64,000 bases of DNA, taken from assembly GCA_037043235.1 (NCBI GenBank), contig JAWRVZ010000028.1, positions 981,001-1,045,000 of the forward strand. The letters run 5' to 3'. A model generated the notes under the pieces. It saw only the letters and a program-made list of their open reading frames with translations, did not search any database and was not told the DNA's origin. Of this stretch, positions 50,801 to 54,655 are shown in pieces. Position 1 is the first letter of the stretch. Every line of letters begins with the position of its first letter. The translations under genes were made by a program, and so were the position numbers. Source of the stretch: Rhodeus uyekii (lineage: Eukaryota > Chordata > Actinopteri > Cypriniformes > Acheilognathidae).

Positions 50801-52278
50801 CCCATTGTGGTATTGTTATTTTGGCATTGTGCGAAACCCTTGTTTTGGATCCAAGACTATGATTTATAGTGATTCACCTGACTCTGAGGTGTTTTTGAAT
50901 GCAAGCAGACTTTATGCAGATGGCTTTTTTTTTTCTTGTCGCAGCTGATTGACAGAATCATCACTCAGCAATTACTATCTTTGTAATATCTGCTCTATAC
51001 ACTCAACAATGATTTCACACCTGTTCACCAGTGAGAGCTCTGTGAGCCAGCTGGATCACAGGTTAACACACCTGAGTCAATTGTAAAAGTGTTGAGTGAC
51101 AGGTCCAATGTTTTCACAGACTGTAGCATCTGGTTCACTTATAGCATCTAACATCCCTCTCTGTGTCTGTCTACACGCTTAAATCTCACAGTGACTCATG
51201 AAATGATTGCTGTTCTTATCCATGCAACTCATAATAATTGTGCGCTGAGTGTCATAGAGTGTTTTTACAACCATAACACCTGGTTTGAGGGTTCTAGCAT
51301 TATTGGTTTTACATAGTAGATGGGTCATTTAAGCCAAGCAAACAAAAAAATATAACTATAAAAACAGCTATAAACCTTCAATTTAATTTGTTTAAATTTT
51401 GTTTTTTGTTGAATTCACCTCAGGCCACAAGTTTCAGGTTGTTTCAAAGTGGGCTATCATTGTCTCTGGTGTTTAGCATTTATATGATGAATTCAACAGA
51501 CCAAACACATGCCTTAGAATAAGTTAAATGGTGACTGCGGCCAAAATAAACATTATCAGCCATAGTTAATGTAACCATTAGGCTTAACCATACAGGTGCT
51601 AAGTGATTCTTAAGCGGAACACTAAAAAGAAAATAATATTTTAAATTAATTTGATATTTACATGCATATTTTATAGAGAAGACTGACTCACAGTGCTGCT
51701 GCTATTGCCATTATACCAAGAAATATTTCAGATAAAGTTTTTCTTAAAGGTACAGGGCAGCGGAGAGATTTTTCTTTTTACATTCATGATGTGAAAATAC
51801 ACTACAAAAAGTGGTAAGTGCTTCCTTAAAGAGCTATTGTTATTTGATTAAATTTCGTTTGTATAAATGGTTGTATTTAGGTTGTTTCATTAATATTTAT
51901 GTTTTACTTGGATGTTAACATTTTTAGGTTACCATTTTTTCAGTTTATGGTTTAAGACCGAACCAGTCAGATAATTTAATTAGACGTCACTATCACTGCA
52001 ATAACAGCAATCCATCACACATACCATGTATGAACATAAATGGAGAATACAGACTCCAGCATTTTAAGTACATGTCCGTAGTTAAAGAATAACCCTGTTA
52101 ATTATAGACATAATATAATTATAGATCATATAGTGTATATACAAGAGTGCGCTTATTTGGAGTAGGTAATTCAACTTTAAACCAATAAATGACAGCTTCT
52201 ATTAAATAAAGGTTAACTTGCAGGTTTATTTGTGCAAATGATAAAAAGTCTCACCATTGCCGAGACAATATCTGTCAT
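10268..52278 (-). CDS. phldb2: phldb2 (LL5-beta), whole gene span, 25 coding exons
   Basis: Cortical scaffold protein. LL5-beta binds PIP3 through its PH domain and recruits CLASP, ELKS and liprins to microtubule-capture sites at the basal cortex, podosomes and postsynaptic muscle membrane (family knowledge). Exons joined by GT-AG sites total 4,218 nt with matching phases, giving 1,405 residues. Order: FHA-like module (about 50-155), Ser/Pro-rich region (about 190-520), coiled coils (about 535-600 and 666-905), a second low-complexity region with conserved islands, coiled coil (1180-1257), PH domain (about 1297-1400). PHLDB2 rather than PHLDB1 is indicated by 'ESxxVYLxSF'-type and 'MDSSDSMETSISACSPDN' islands, 'KTWKKRWFVFDRN' in the PH domain, and the PLCXD2 neighbour. 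Human PHLDB2 is about 1,250 residues, and the excess here is mostly the N-terminal FHA part. The a/b paralogue cannot be assigned. Confidence 0.93.
10609..10694 (-). CDS. phldb2: phldb2 coding exon 24, PH domain middle
   Basis: 86 nt, residues 1331-1359: DKHEAKLKGVIYFQAIEEVY, then YDHLKSAHK. Acceptor ggtttcag|ATAAG, donor CACAAG|gtactt. Only 78 nt of intron separate it from exon 23. Confidence 0.97.
10773..10992 (-). CDS. phldb2: phldb2 coding exon 23, start of PH domain
   Basis: 220 nt, residues 1258-1330: SRPLTRYLPVRKDDFDLRGH, then IDSAGHNTETCYHVSITEKT. The PH domain opens with CRGFLIKMGGKIKTWKKRWF, including the basic first loop expected for PIP3 binding, then VFDRNRRTLSYYA. Acceptor tcctacag|TCTCG, donor ATGCAG|gtcaga. 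Confidence 0.97.
11090..11294 (+). repeat. Degenerate 'gttgctaatgtgtt' tandem repeat, left part
   Basis: Imperfect units (ttgctaatgt, gtggttactagggtgtt, ttgctaatgtgctct) typical of old fish minisatellite-like DNA. It resumes at 11628 on the other side of the inserted hAT-like element. Confidence 0.6.
11295..11619. mobile_element. hAT-like MITE with 8-bp target-site duplication
   Basis: 325 bp. Terminal inverted repeats cagtggtcaccaacc (left) and ggttggcgaccactg (right), flanked on both sides by the identical 8-mer tgctagag (11287-11294 and 11620-11627). The 8-bp duplication and cagtgg end are typical of hAT elements. The interior is short and G-rich (13 G at 11418-11430) and encodes no transposase, so it is non-autonomous. 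Confidence 0.9.
11620..11700 (+). repeat. Degenerate 'gttgctaatgtgtt' tandem repeat, right part
   Basis: Continuation of the tandem repeat ('cctaatgtgttttagca', 'gttagctgttgttagctg'), split by the hAT-like insertion. Confidence 0.55.
11738..12247. repeat. Foldback element, 'ttaaaggaatagttcaccc' family
   Basis: Starts 'ttaaaggaatagttcaccc' with 'attactcaccttcatgtcgc' behind it, and ends with the inverted form ('gaatgagtaaatgaaag', 'ccctttaa'). The long imperfect inverted repeats match an abundant cyprinid foldback family; the name Angel is from memory and unchecked. It lies in the intron between exons 23 and 22. Confidence 0.8.
12321..12467 (-). CDS. phldb2: phldb2 coding exon 22, coiled coil
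   Basis: 147 nt, residues 1209-1257: EREMESKSRALEEERRRREE, then LEKRLQEETTRRQKLIEREV and KLREKQRTQ. A highly charged helix just before the PH module, as in all LL5 proteins. Acceptor gtgtttcag|GAGAG, donor ACACAG|gtgagc. Phase 0. Confidence 0.95.
12784..12874 (-). CDS. phldb2: phldb2 coding exon 21, coiled coil
   Basis: 91 nt, residues 1178-1208: SASTSNVSKIEEMERLLREA, then QAEKHRLLEHR. Matches the 'SASTSNxxxIEEMERLLxxA' stretch of PHLDB2. Acceptor tctggtag|CGCCA, donor CACAGG|gtaatg. A plus-strand open frame over this exon is its antisense shadow. Confidence 0.93.
12875..14754. other. phldb2 intron between exons 21 and 20, first part
   Basis: No coding exon with phase and family support. 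Short open frames (e.g. 13991-14311, plus) show no recognisable family. No recognised repeat. Confidence 0.5.
14755..14893 (+). repeat. tRNA-derived SINE
   Basis: The head resembles a tRNA with an A-box-like gtagctcaaccagtagagca and B-box-like gaggtcgatccc. The tail is 'ctctttggataaaagtgtct' then 'gccaaatgcataaatgta', a tail common to fish SINEs. Not a functional tRNA gene: the B box is damaged (ggtcga for ggttcga). Confidence 0.8.
14965..15340 (+). mobile_element. pogo/Tigger-like MITE
   Basis: 376 bp with perfect 13-bp terminal inverted repeats (cagtaatccctcg / cgagggattactg) and TA on both sides (14963-14964, 15341-15342), as for TA-targeting pogo/Tigger elements. No transposase frame. 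A related element lies inverted at 46815-47528. Confidence 0.88.
15519..15717 (-). CDS. phldb2: phldb2 coding exon 20
   Basis: 199 nt, residues 1112-1177: GHSQQHIGEEHRTRSSDLGG, then RASSQNNVYLDSFGYQDNGR and AFDTLSMDSSDSMETSISAC. 'AFDTLSxDSSDSMETSISACSPDN' is one of the most conserved LL5 segments. Acceptor atttcttag|GTCAC, donor TCCAG|gtaagg. Leaves two bases. Confidence 0.95.
15831..15893 (-). CDS. phldb2: phldb2 candidate 63-nt cassette exon 19
   Basis: Residues 1091-1111: EDTELGSRNGETAAGSDAAL then S. Acceptor tctaattcag|AGGAC, donor CTCTCAG|gtaaag. Phase 1 on both sides and divisible by three, so it can be skipped. I recall no matching segment in mammalian PHLDB2, so it may be fish-specific or alternatively spliced. 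Confidence 0.65.
15980..16403. repeat. 'gttcaaaagtttgg' interspersed repeat
   Basis: Starts 'actgttcaaaagtttggggt' and ends 'gaccccaaatatttgaac' plus 'ggtagtgta'. The ends are inverted, suggesting a non-autonomous DNA transposon. One of about seven copies or fragments in the window. Confidence 0.8.
16404..17129. other. phldb2 intron, no feature seen
   Basis: Intronic DNA between exons 19 and 18. Short open frames on both strands lack acceptor/donor pairs and family resemblance. Confidence 0.45.
17130..17445. repeat. Diverged 'gtttacac' interspersed repeat
   Basis: Contains 'tgctgtactaaaaacggaaa', 'tagtttacacggacac', 'ttttcaaaatcagtcacttt' and 'gttgtgtaaacagc'. Related to 40330-40715. A probable non-autonomous DNA element. 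Confidence 0.5.
17446..18160. other. phldb2 intron, no feature seen
   Basis: Intronic DNA leading to the microexon; nothing else recognised. Confidence 0.4.
18161..18175 (-). CDS. phldb2: phldb2 candidate 15-nt microexon 18
   Basis: GCAAATCTAAGAAAG, residues 1086-1090 (G-K-S-K-K). It has a good pyrimidine tract, acceptor tatcctgcag and donor AAG|gtacag. Length is divisible by three and it enters and leaves in phase 1, so inclusion or skipping keeps the frame. It would add a basic patch. Inferred from splice signals only. Confidence 0.55.
18314..18419 (-). CDS. phldb2: phldb2 coding exon 17
   Basis: 106 nt, residues 1051-1085: SHPPLAQSSSCGSVLNRALA, then ITPKETHMDTHRLHK. 'PLxQSxSCGSVL' is conserved in PHLDB2. 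Acceptor ctgtgtttag|TCTCA; a second AG 20 nt downstream would break the frame. The donor CAAGG|gtaggg leaves one base. Confidence 0.88.
18993..19136 (-). CDS. phldb2: phldb2 coding exon 16
   Basis: 144 nt, residues 1003-1050: HFRTLEERKRYSKEGAAHLS, then DTLPRKKTQPTITPQFNCAT and LGRNIPSK. 'HFRxLEERK...LSDTLPRKK' is a clear PHLDB2 signature. Acceptor gttcctcag|CATTT, donor TCTAAA|gtaaga. Phase 0. Confidence 0.94.
19215..19288 (-). CDS. phldb2: phldb2 coding exon 15, poly-Pro
   Basis: 74 nt, residues 978-1002: MVTFLNPSPPPPPLPAKKQH, then RHRQ. A 'PPPLPAK' motif occurs at the equivalent place in PHLDB1, and the poly-Pro stretch is a possible SH3/WW ligand. The acceptor gcctgaag|ACATG was chosen because it is the AG that restores phase. 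Donor AGGCAG|gtaaac. An upstream acceptor with a longer exon is possible. Confidence 0.68.
19825..19999 (-). CDS. phldb2: phldb2 coding exon 14
   Basis: 175 nt, residues 920-977. Begins GYVTVNEINELYSQLG, joining exon 13 to restore the conserved 'KEGYxxVNEIN' junction, then a Pro/Thr/Ala-rich tail (PTPTSAPLPTQAQSSP...). The donor GGAGAGG|gtgagg leaves one base. Confidence 0.9.
20164..20313. repeat. Short foldback element
   Basis: Starts 'ttaaagagatggttcaccta' and ends 'ttgggtgaactacttcttta', a compact inverted-repeat copy of the family at 11738-12247. Between exons 14 and 13. Confidence 0.75.
20932..21021 (-). CDS. phldb2: phldb2 coding exon 13
   Basis: 90 nt, residues 890-919: EKENLVNLEKKYSELTGALG, then FPVNPISMKE. 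End of the central coiled coil plus the conserved 'GFPVNP' island. Acceptor tttccaag|GAAAA, donor AAGGAG|gtaaga. Phase 0. Confidence 0.94.
21145..21255 (-). CDS. phldb2: phldb2 coding exon 12, coiled coil
   Basis: 111 nt, residues 853-889: ERLLALKKQCTQISQQTQRD, then KDSFVKEKNNLQMMLQR. 'FVKEKNNLxMMLQR' is conserved in PHLDB2. Acceptor catctttag|GAGAG, donor CAGCGG|gtatgt. Phase 0. Confidence 0.94.
21586..21976. repeat. 'gttcaaaagtttgg' interspersed repeat
   Basis: Contains 'aaaagtttggggtcagtacg', 'gaaggatcatgtgacactga' and 'ccaaccccaaacttttaaaa'. Intron between exons 12 and 11. Confidence 0.8.
22168..22323 (-). CDS. phldb2: phldb2 coding exon 11, coiled coil
   Basis: 156 nt, residues 801-852: DAETLEVETKRFEDLEFQQL, then ERESRQDEEKETQTQHILRE and IAEYQRSTVTRK. 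'KxFEDLEFQQLExESR' is a family signature. Acceptor gtgcatcag|GATGC, donor CGCAAA|gtgagt. A 50-bp intronic duplication starts about 45 bp upstream of the acceptor. Confidence 0.95.
22369..22453 (+). repeat. 50-bp tandem duplication beside exon 11
   Basis: The 35-mer beginning aaagtgaaaaggaattgaag occurs identically at 22369-22403 and 22419-22453. It lies 45 bp upstream (in transcript direction) of the exon 11 acceptor. The identity indicates a recent event. Confidence 0.9.
23075..23203 (-). CDS. phldb2: phldb2 coding exon 10, coiled coil
   Basis: 129 nt, residues 758-800: DKAKLDAERVKLEQLAHLLT, then EQKTQLDTCPEALKEQLQLQ and LCR. 'EQKTQLDxCPE' is a conserved PHLDB2 island. Acceptor gcgtgcag|GACAA, donor TGCAGG|gtcagt. 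Phase 0. Confidence 0.94.
23470..24044. repeat. Foldback element
   Basis: Left end 'ttaaagtgttagttctttc' and 'catcatttactcactctaat'; right end 'gacggtgagtaagtgaaag' and 'gtgaactatccctttaa'. Internal inverted 'gcaactaccactttgatgc' / 'gcgtcaaagtggtagttgc'. Intron between exons 10 and 9. Confidence 0.82.
24045..24991. other. phldb2 intron between exons 10 and 9
   Basis: No exon or known repeat recognised. 24300-24550 is less AT-rich than its surroundings and looks unique. Confidence 0.4.
24992..25437. repeat. 'gttcaaaagtttgg' interspersed repeat
   Basis: Starts 'actattgttcaaaagtttgc', ends 'gaccccaaacatatgaacag'. Complete-looking copy ending about 115 bp short of exon 9. Confidence 0.82.
25554..25691 (-). 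CDS. phldb2: phldb2 coding exon 9, coiled coil
   Basis: 138 nt, residues 712-757: begins LEMERALLEGEQDSETAQLQ and ends VQTEKDQ. Continues the coiled coil. Acceptor gtgtttag|TTGG follows a (TG)n-rich pyrimidine tract; donor GATCAG|gtatgt. Phase 0. Confidence 0.94.
26186..26602. repeat. 'gttcaaaagtttgg' interspersed repeat, rearranged
   Basis: Contains 'gaaactgttttcaacattga'-like sequence, 'ggatcatgtgatacaaaag', 'gatgctgaaaattcagg' and a 3' 'aacttttgacaggtagtgtg'. The left end is truncated or rearranged. Intron between exons 9 and 8. Confidence 0.7.
27228..27365 (-). CDS. phldb2: phldb2 coding exon 8, coiled coil
   Basis: 138 nt, residues 666-711: VSEGNAQLKLDVRRIEEERI, then QVLNNMEELELKIKDLDNQM and EESIRE. 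Heptad-rich, matching the central coiled coil of PHLDB2. Acceptor ttcaacag|GTGTC, donor AGAGAG|gtacat. Phase 0. Confidence 0.94.
27455..27980. repeat. A-rich 'ttaactaaaactaaa' repeat
   Basis: A-rich and T-rich imperfect units ('gttaactagaactaaaatat', 'tttgttaactaaaactaaat', 'aaataaaactaaaatattac') resembling a low-complexity cyprinid element. Boundaries approximate. Confidence 0.4.
27981..29417. other. phldb2 intron between exons 8 and 7
   Basis: No exon or known repeat seen; unique-looking sequence. Confidence 0.4.
29418..29759 (-). CDS. phldb2: phldb2 coding exon 7
   Basis: 342 nt, residues 552-665, phase 0 at both ends. Begins ERQRLETILNLCSGLGRAEQ, continuing the LL5 motif split across the exon 6/7 junction, then INKELEKLQVSDDEST and a Ser-rich stretch ending PTPSPRLTRINK. 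Acceptor gatccatag|GAACG, donor AACAAG|gtaatt. Confidence 0.94.
31020..31600. other. Unique, GC-richer intronic block
   Basis: Within the intron between exons 7 and 6. Less AT-rich than its surroundings, no recognised repeat and no coding potential on either strand ('gcccagcagggcggcgccac', 'gagctgtctattaatagg'). It could be a conserved noncoding element, judged by composition only. Confidence 0.3.
32206..33338 (-). CDS. phldb2: phldb2 coding exon 6, large Ser/Pro-rich exon
   Basis: 1,133 nt, residues 174-551, by far the largest exon. Ser/Pro-rich and probably disordered, with conserved islands: SLRANGDSSPSYFSMTQSP, LSMWNGSS, GAASMPSSPRLARRF, RKYSAGSLTGMSSHSRSLP, and finally FRERKGSISSLSGKEEL plus YHRQRDERLREQEVERL, where the first coiled coil starts. 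All have counterparts in mammalian PHLDB2. It holds many SP dipeptides and basic-SxS sites. Acceptor tatttttag|ATTAT, donor AGACTG|gtgaga. An internal Met (MRSVSELRD, near residue 195) could start a short isoform. Confidence 0.95.
33339..35335. other. phldb2 intron between exons 6 and 5
   Basis: Contains a spliceable-looking open block near 33450-33560 that I do not accept as an exon, and an (at)n tract at 34876-34897. No recognised transposon. Confidence 0.45.
34876..34897. repeat. (AT)n microsatellite
   Basis: About 11 uninterrupted AT units. Confidence 0.85.
35336..35455 (-). CDS. phldb2: phldb2 coding exon 5, end of FHA module
   Basis: 120 nt, residues 134-173: GYTLCLGKSYIFRFNHPEEA, then SRMKSMLPQKSPISPLVYST. 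'FRFNHPxEA' is the conserved last FHA strand of the LL5 family. Acceptor tctctgcag|GTTAC, donor AGCACAG|gtaacc. It splices in frame directly to exon 6. Confidence 0.92.
35456..37796. other. phldb2 intron between exons 5 and 4, distal part
   Basis: No exon or transposon recognised. Includes a (gt)n tract at 36601-36630. CpG dinucleotides become frequent from 37655 ('tatgacgtgaccacgatgtc'). Confidence 0.45.
36601..36630. repeat. (GT)n microsatellite
   Basis: Imperfect gt/gc run: acgcgtgtgcgtgcgtgtgt followed by gtgtgtgc. Confidence 0.8.
37797..37930 (-). promoter_or_regulatory. phldb2: Candidate internal phldb2 promoter / alternative first exon
   Basis: A CpG cluster (cgcgtgcg, aacgcgcgcgcgtctcacgcgaccgc) in an otherwise CpG-poor intron ends, on the minus strand, at a donor (CTTCCTGAAAG|gtttgt; exon low end 37797). 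A noncoding exon here spliced to exon 5 or 6 would give transcripts without the start codon and FHA exons 1-4. Translation could then begin at an internal Met in exon 5 or 6. This resembles the FHA-less N-terminus of mammalian PHLDB2. Inferred, with no transcript evidence. Confidence 0.5.
38799..38921. repeat. (TA)n microsatellites
   Basis: About 70 bp of uninterrupted TA, a short spacer ('aacctaaatataatattaaa'), then about 28 bp more of TA. Confidence 0.95.
40016..40198 (-). CDS. phldb2: phldb2 coding exon 4, FHA domain core
   Basis: 183 nt, residues 73-133. FHA landmarks in order: 'TRIGR' (conserved Gly-Arg), 'ITIEGPGIEAEHCRIEN' (the SxxH position reads EAEH, so His is kept but Ser is absent), then 'PCGHMCSLDG' (the usual NG turn reads DG). 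Acceptor tatcacag|GAGTG, donor ACGCAAG|gtaacc. Phase 1 in and out. Loss of the phospho-threonine-contacting Ser suggests altered or no phosphopeptide binding (inference). Confidence 0.93.
40330..40715. repeat. 'gtttacac' interspersed repeat
   Basis: 'gatacgtttacacgacaaca' at the left and 'gtcatgtaaatggctcc' at the right, with 'ttttcagtcccccaaattgc' inside. A family common in cyprinid DNA. Lies just upstream of exon 4. Confidence 0.6.
40716..42075. other. phldb2 intron between exons 4 and 3
   Basis: No exon or known transposon recognised. A short tandem 'aacgatctttnacacttgc' repeat sits near 41128-41175. Confidence 0.4.
42076..42199 (-). CDS. phldb2: phldb2 coding exon 3, pre-FHA and first FHA strands
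   Basis: 124 nt, residues 32-72. Contains the LL5-family signature 'LIDTGKGLKVQTATPHLVSL' followed by GSGRLSVAITLLPLKEG, closely resembling the PHLDB1 N-terminus. Acceptor ctgttgtag|AGTCC, donor AAAGAGG|gtatg. Leaves one base (G) in the split codon. Confidence 0.9.
42268..42336 (-). CDS. phldb2: phldb2 coding exon 2
   Basis: 69 nt, residues 9-31 (DTEQNCPVSVLKPESDQNLG...). Acceptor gtggtacag|GATAC, donor CCTAAG|gttagt. Starts and ends in phase 0. It has no ATG of its own, so the start codon must lie further upstream. It is separated from exon 3 by an unusually short 68-nt intron. Confidence 0.75.
42425..42738. repeat. Foldback element
   Basis: 'taaaggcatagttcatccca' at the left, 'gtgaactatccctttaa' at the right. 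Internal inverted 'aatgttggcaatcaagcagt' / 'aactgtttggttacctacat'. Lies 90 bp upstream of exon 2. Confidence 0.85.
42883..43182. repeat. 'gttcaaaagtttgg' repeat, internally deleted
   Basis: Starts 'aaaaggtttggggttgttaa' and ends 'aacctttgaattgtaatgta'. Shorter than other copies. Confidence 0.6.
44180..44516. repeat. 'cactttata' inverted-terminus repeat
   Basis: Starts 'cacactttataataggtgtc' and ends 'cacctaatataaagtggg'; the ends are near-perfect inverted repeats. The interior has 'ggtttaagggtgggttaagg'. A typical cyprinid non-autonomous DNA element. Confidence 0.7.
45093..45535. repeat. 'gttcaaaagtttgg' interspersed repeat
   Basis: 'actgttcaaggggttggtaa' at the left, 'cagtgtcacacgatccttca' in the middle, 'gtggtgaatggtagttt' at the right. 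Confidence 0.7.
45536..46814. other. phldb2 intron 1, unique-looking part
   Basis: No exon with splice and family support. 45640-46560 is less AT-rich than the surrounding DNA but carries no recognisable gene. Confidence 0.4.
46815..47528 (-). mobile_element. pogo/Tigger-like element, longer relative
   Basis: 714 bp. Ends cagtaatccctt and gagggatcactg, with TA on both sides (46813-46814, 47529-47530). Its interior matches 14965-15340 in reverse orientation ('attgcggaaagcagcgttgc', 'ccaatgagagcacgag') but carries about 350 bp more, including a (cat)n run near 47210-47231. No intact transposase. Confidence 0.85.
47545..47966 (+). repeat. Two-unit tandem duplication of about 220 bp
   Basis: Both units contain 'aaacatacacctgtgacctc' then 'cattaaaataagtattttta', followed by 'aacaacaccc' and 'agc(a)gttct(a/g)taatt'. 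Unit 1 is about 47545-47765 and unit 2 about 47766-47966. Confidence 0.85.
47967..50107. other. phldb2 intron 1, AT-rich part
   Basis: No exon or well-defined transposon. Ends in 'aaggttctttatgagttct'-type low-grade repeat sequence (50030-50095). Confidence 0.4.
50108..50709 (+). mobile_element. pogo-type element with transposase remnant
   Basis: 602 bp between TA dinucleotides (50106-50107, 50710-50711). Termini cagtggaac / gttccactg, followed by 'ccacttatctcgagc' at the left and the inverted 'gtcgacataacagt' at the right. Internally deleted, retaining the 3' end of a transposase gene (50195-50371). It is inserted in an older 'ggttcttta' repeat. Confidence 0.8.
50195..50371 (+). pseudogene. 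C-terminal fragment of a pogo/Tigger-type transposase
   Basis: 58 codons plus TAG: LQMLSWEAQEFAITVQEFPD, then YIDIYKDVVTDRSLEAFVFK, then QIVKGKKQQSILDFVKKP. An open, amino-acid-like frame ending in a basic 'KKQQSILDFVKKP' tail, a style seen at the C-terminus of pogo/Tigger (DDE superfamily) transposases. The DNA-binding and DDE regions are absent, so it cannot be active. Family placement is an inference from the tail and the flanking termini. Confidence 0.55.
50712..52254. other. phldb2 intron 1, first part after the donor
   Basis: No exon seen and no defined transposon. 50940-51140 is unique-looking and moderately GC. Confidence 0.4.
52255..52278 (-). CDS. phldb2: phldb2 coding exon 1 (start codon)
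   Basis: Encodes MTDIVSAM (residues 1-8), ending at donor ATG|gtgaga. The start ATG has A at -3 (acaagATGa), lies just below a CpG-rich stretch, and joins exon 2 in phase 0. An in-frame upstream ATG at 52398 would add 40 residues with no family resemblance, so the shorter start was chosen. The exon is assigned by position, phase and promoter context, because its few residues are not diagnostic. A different 5' exon remains possible. Confidence 0.6.
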
Positions 52279-52439
52279 CTTGTGCGCTCTTCGCCAAATA
52301 TCCGGCGCGCTTTCAAATGACAGGATGAAAAGAAAGCCTATTCGATATTTCCCCTTCTTTGAAAACTCAAGCCCTGCGCCGACAGTTACTGATAACAATT
52401 AAAACAGGTGATCAAGATAATTAAGTTCCAAAGAAGTCA

Positions 52440-52605
52440 AACCAGTCCCGTGGTTCTATGGTGAGTTGAAGGCGCTGTCCGGTCGCTCTTGGCCAGCGGC
52501 GACTCCGCTGTGCTGTGGAATGCGCAACAGCTGGAACAGCGCCTTAAGCTGATGTGCGCGTGCGCACTGGAGCCCCCGGCGCGTGCACTTCAGTCAGCAC
52601 TGACA
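52440..52605 (-). promoter_or_regulatory. phldb2: CpG-rich probable main phldb2 promoter / 5' UTR
   Basis: Dense CpGs (ggcgctgtccggtcgctc, gcggcgactccgctg, gtgcgcgtgcgcactgg, cccccggcgcgtgc) in otherwise CpG-poor DNA, 160-330 bp upstream of the start codon in the direction of transcription. No clear TATA box. Transcription start not located. Confidence 0.6.
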
Positions 52606-52779
52606 GTGACACAATAATTCACCTTCCATTAAAAAGCAACAGTTTGAAATTAAGAAGATTTTCGATAAATGTTCTTAACGCAAATGTATACAATTTCATG
52701 TTTTATATTTAATTTATGAATACATTAACAGTCACTGCTAACCCCAAATCCACCTGATCTCGAGCTATAAATCAGTAGA

Positions 52780-52812
52780 CTACTACACACACACACACAC
52801 ACACACACACAT
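52780..52812. repeat. (CA)n microsatellite
   Basis: Uninterrupted ac dinucleotides following 'agtagactact'. Confidence 0.9.
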
Positions 52813-53060
52813 ATGAATATGTGGTTTACTGGGACTCTCCATAAGCCTAACGGTTTTTATATGCCTACTGTACAAACTGTATATTCTGTATATCCCCCTA
52901 CCCCTAAACCTACCCATCACAGAAAACTCGTATTTTAAAAAACTGTTTGGTATATCAGGATATTTCCTCATAAACCATGTTTATGTTGTCATATCTAAGT
53001 CATTATACAGATTTGTGTCCTCATAAACCATAGACATACAAGAACACACACACAACCCAT
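52813..53060. repeat. Cyprinid 'cctacccctaaacctaccca' repeat
   Basis: Contains 'gtacaaactgtatattctgt', 'cccctaaacctacccatcac' and 'cattatacagatttgtgtcc'. Recognised as a common cyprinid interspersed sequence flanked by CA repeats. Confidence 0.65.
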
Positions 53061-53387
53061 TTTTTAACCTTGTCCCTGAAACCAAGTCTTGACCCACAAA
53101 CAAGCCTTTTAAAGGGGTCTCCAAAAGTGAGGACCAGACAAAATGTCCTCACTTTCCTCTCTTTGTCCTCACAAAGATAGTTGTATGTTGTAATATCATT
53201 ACAACACGGGCTCGCTTCAAAAAGAGCTTTGCACCATCTGCTATTTCTATCCTTAACAGGCTACAAAACGTTTTTGTTGTTGTTTTGTTTTTTGTGTATA
53301 TATGTTTTGCCAGTACTTTATGATAGTCTTTGAAAACAAATTTCCCGTTAAGGGACAATAAATATCTATCCATCTATATATCTTGTA

Positions 53388-53410
53388 ACACACACACACA
53401 CACACACATT
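53388..53410. repeat. (CA)n microsatellite
   Basis: About 11 ac units. Confidence 0.85.
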
Positions 53411-54504
53411 CATGTAGTGCATCTTGGTCAAACAAAGTGAATCAATTCTTATTCAAGTATTACGAATAAAAACAGACAATAAATAATAGTAATACATAAA
53501 TAATAAATAATAGTTGGATAAAAACCAACCAGCCAATTTTTTTTTTACAGCTGTCAACTCAAAATATCCACTGAAACAATTTGTTTAATTAAAATACAAT
53601 CTACAATGTGTGTCGTAAATTCTCACCCACTGTCATTCACACCCTACATCTAGTTTGTGATTAAAGGTCACATGTGGCTGAATTCTGTTGTAAACAGGAT
53701 GCTCCAGCACACACCTCACCATGGTTTTCTTATCTCAGAAACAAATGCCTTTTACTAAATAAATGAGAGAAAGTTTTCTGAAATGAATAATAGCTTTGTT
53801 TTATATAATTGCAGGTGCTGTTATTTGGTTTTTCAAGTGCTTGGAATCACCTGCTCTGGGAGTGTATATTTTCCTAAAACTCCATCCATCTTTAATTTTT
53901 TACAGAGGACAGGATGATCTTTGGTCTGTTCACAGATGGCCAGTGTACTCCATACAGCCTCACTTCACCCTGGATCCCAGGAGAACCCAGCAGAACCCTC
54001 AAATAAAAAGGCAGAAGCTTCAAGCGTTAAGTGAGACAGAAAAAACATTGCAGCATGTTCTTTGTAGCAGTCGTTACCCACAAGGCCACAGCAGCATGTA
54101 ATTACACTGTAGTTAGTGTCCCTTTATTTAAGTTACTGCATTGCTGCCGACATGAAAGAAAACAACCCCTGACATTCTTTCATGATCTGGAGTGAAATAA
54201 AGTGGGAGTGAAGAAAGGGAGAGCCCAGAGTGTGAAGGAGAGGATGGAGAGAAAGAATTTTGTTTTTCAAGGTCTTAAAAAGACCACTGGTGCACACTTT
54301 CATGGAAACAACAAAGAATGTCATAGCTTAAACATGCAGCTGGCCAGGTCACCATGTCTTGAGCTTCTCAAAATTTTGGCAAGATGTTTAGTAAGGCTTG
54401 GAATTTTATATCAAATCATTGATGCTCCAGAAGACTTGACGGCTAAAATTCAGGTATTCAAAATCTAATTTAAACATCGAAATATTTTGGAACATTTAAA
54501 ACAA

Positions 54505-54655
54505 AGGAAGAGTTTTCACAAAGATGCCATAGAAAAACCCTCTATGGTTCCTCAAAGAACCTTTCAATGACCAGTTCTTAAAAGAACATTTATTTTTTCT
54601 TAGTGTGAAGAACATTTTAATAATCTAAAGAACCTTTTTATTAAATAAGAAATAT
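54505..54655. repeat. 'aaagaacctttt' repeat
   Basis: 'tatggttcctcaaagaacct', 'gttcttaaaagaacattt' and 'aatctaaagaaccttttt': inverted, short-period motif common in fish intergenic DNA. Confidence 0.5.
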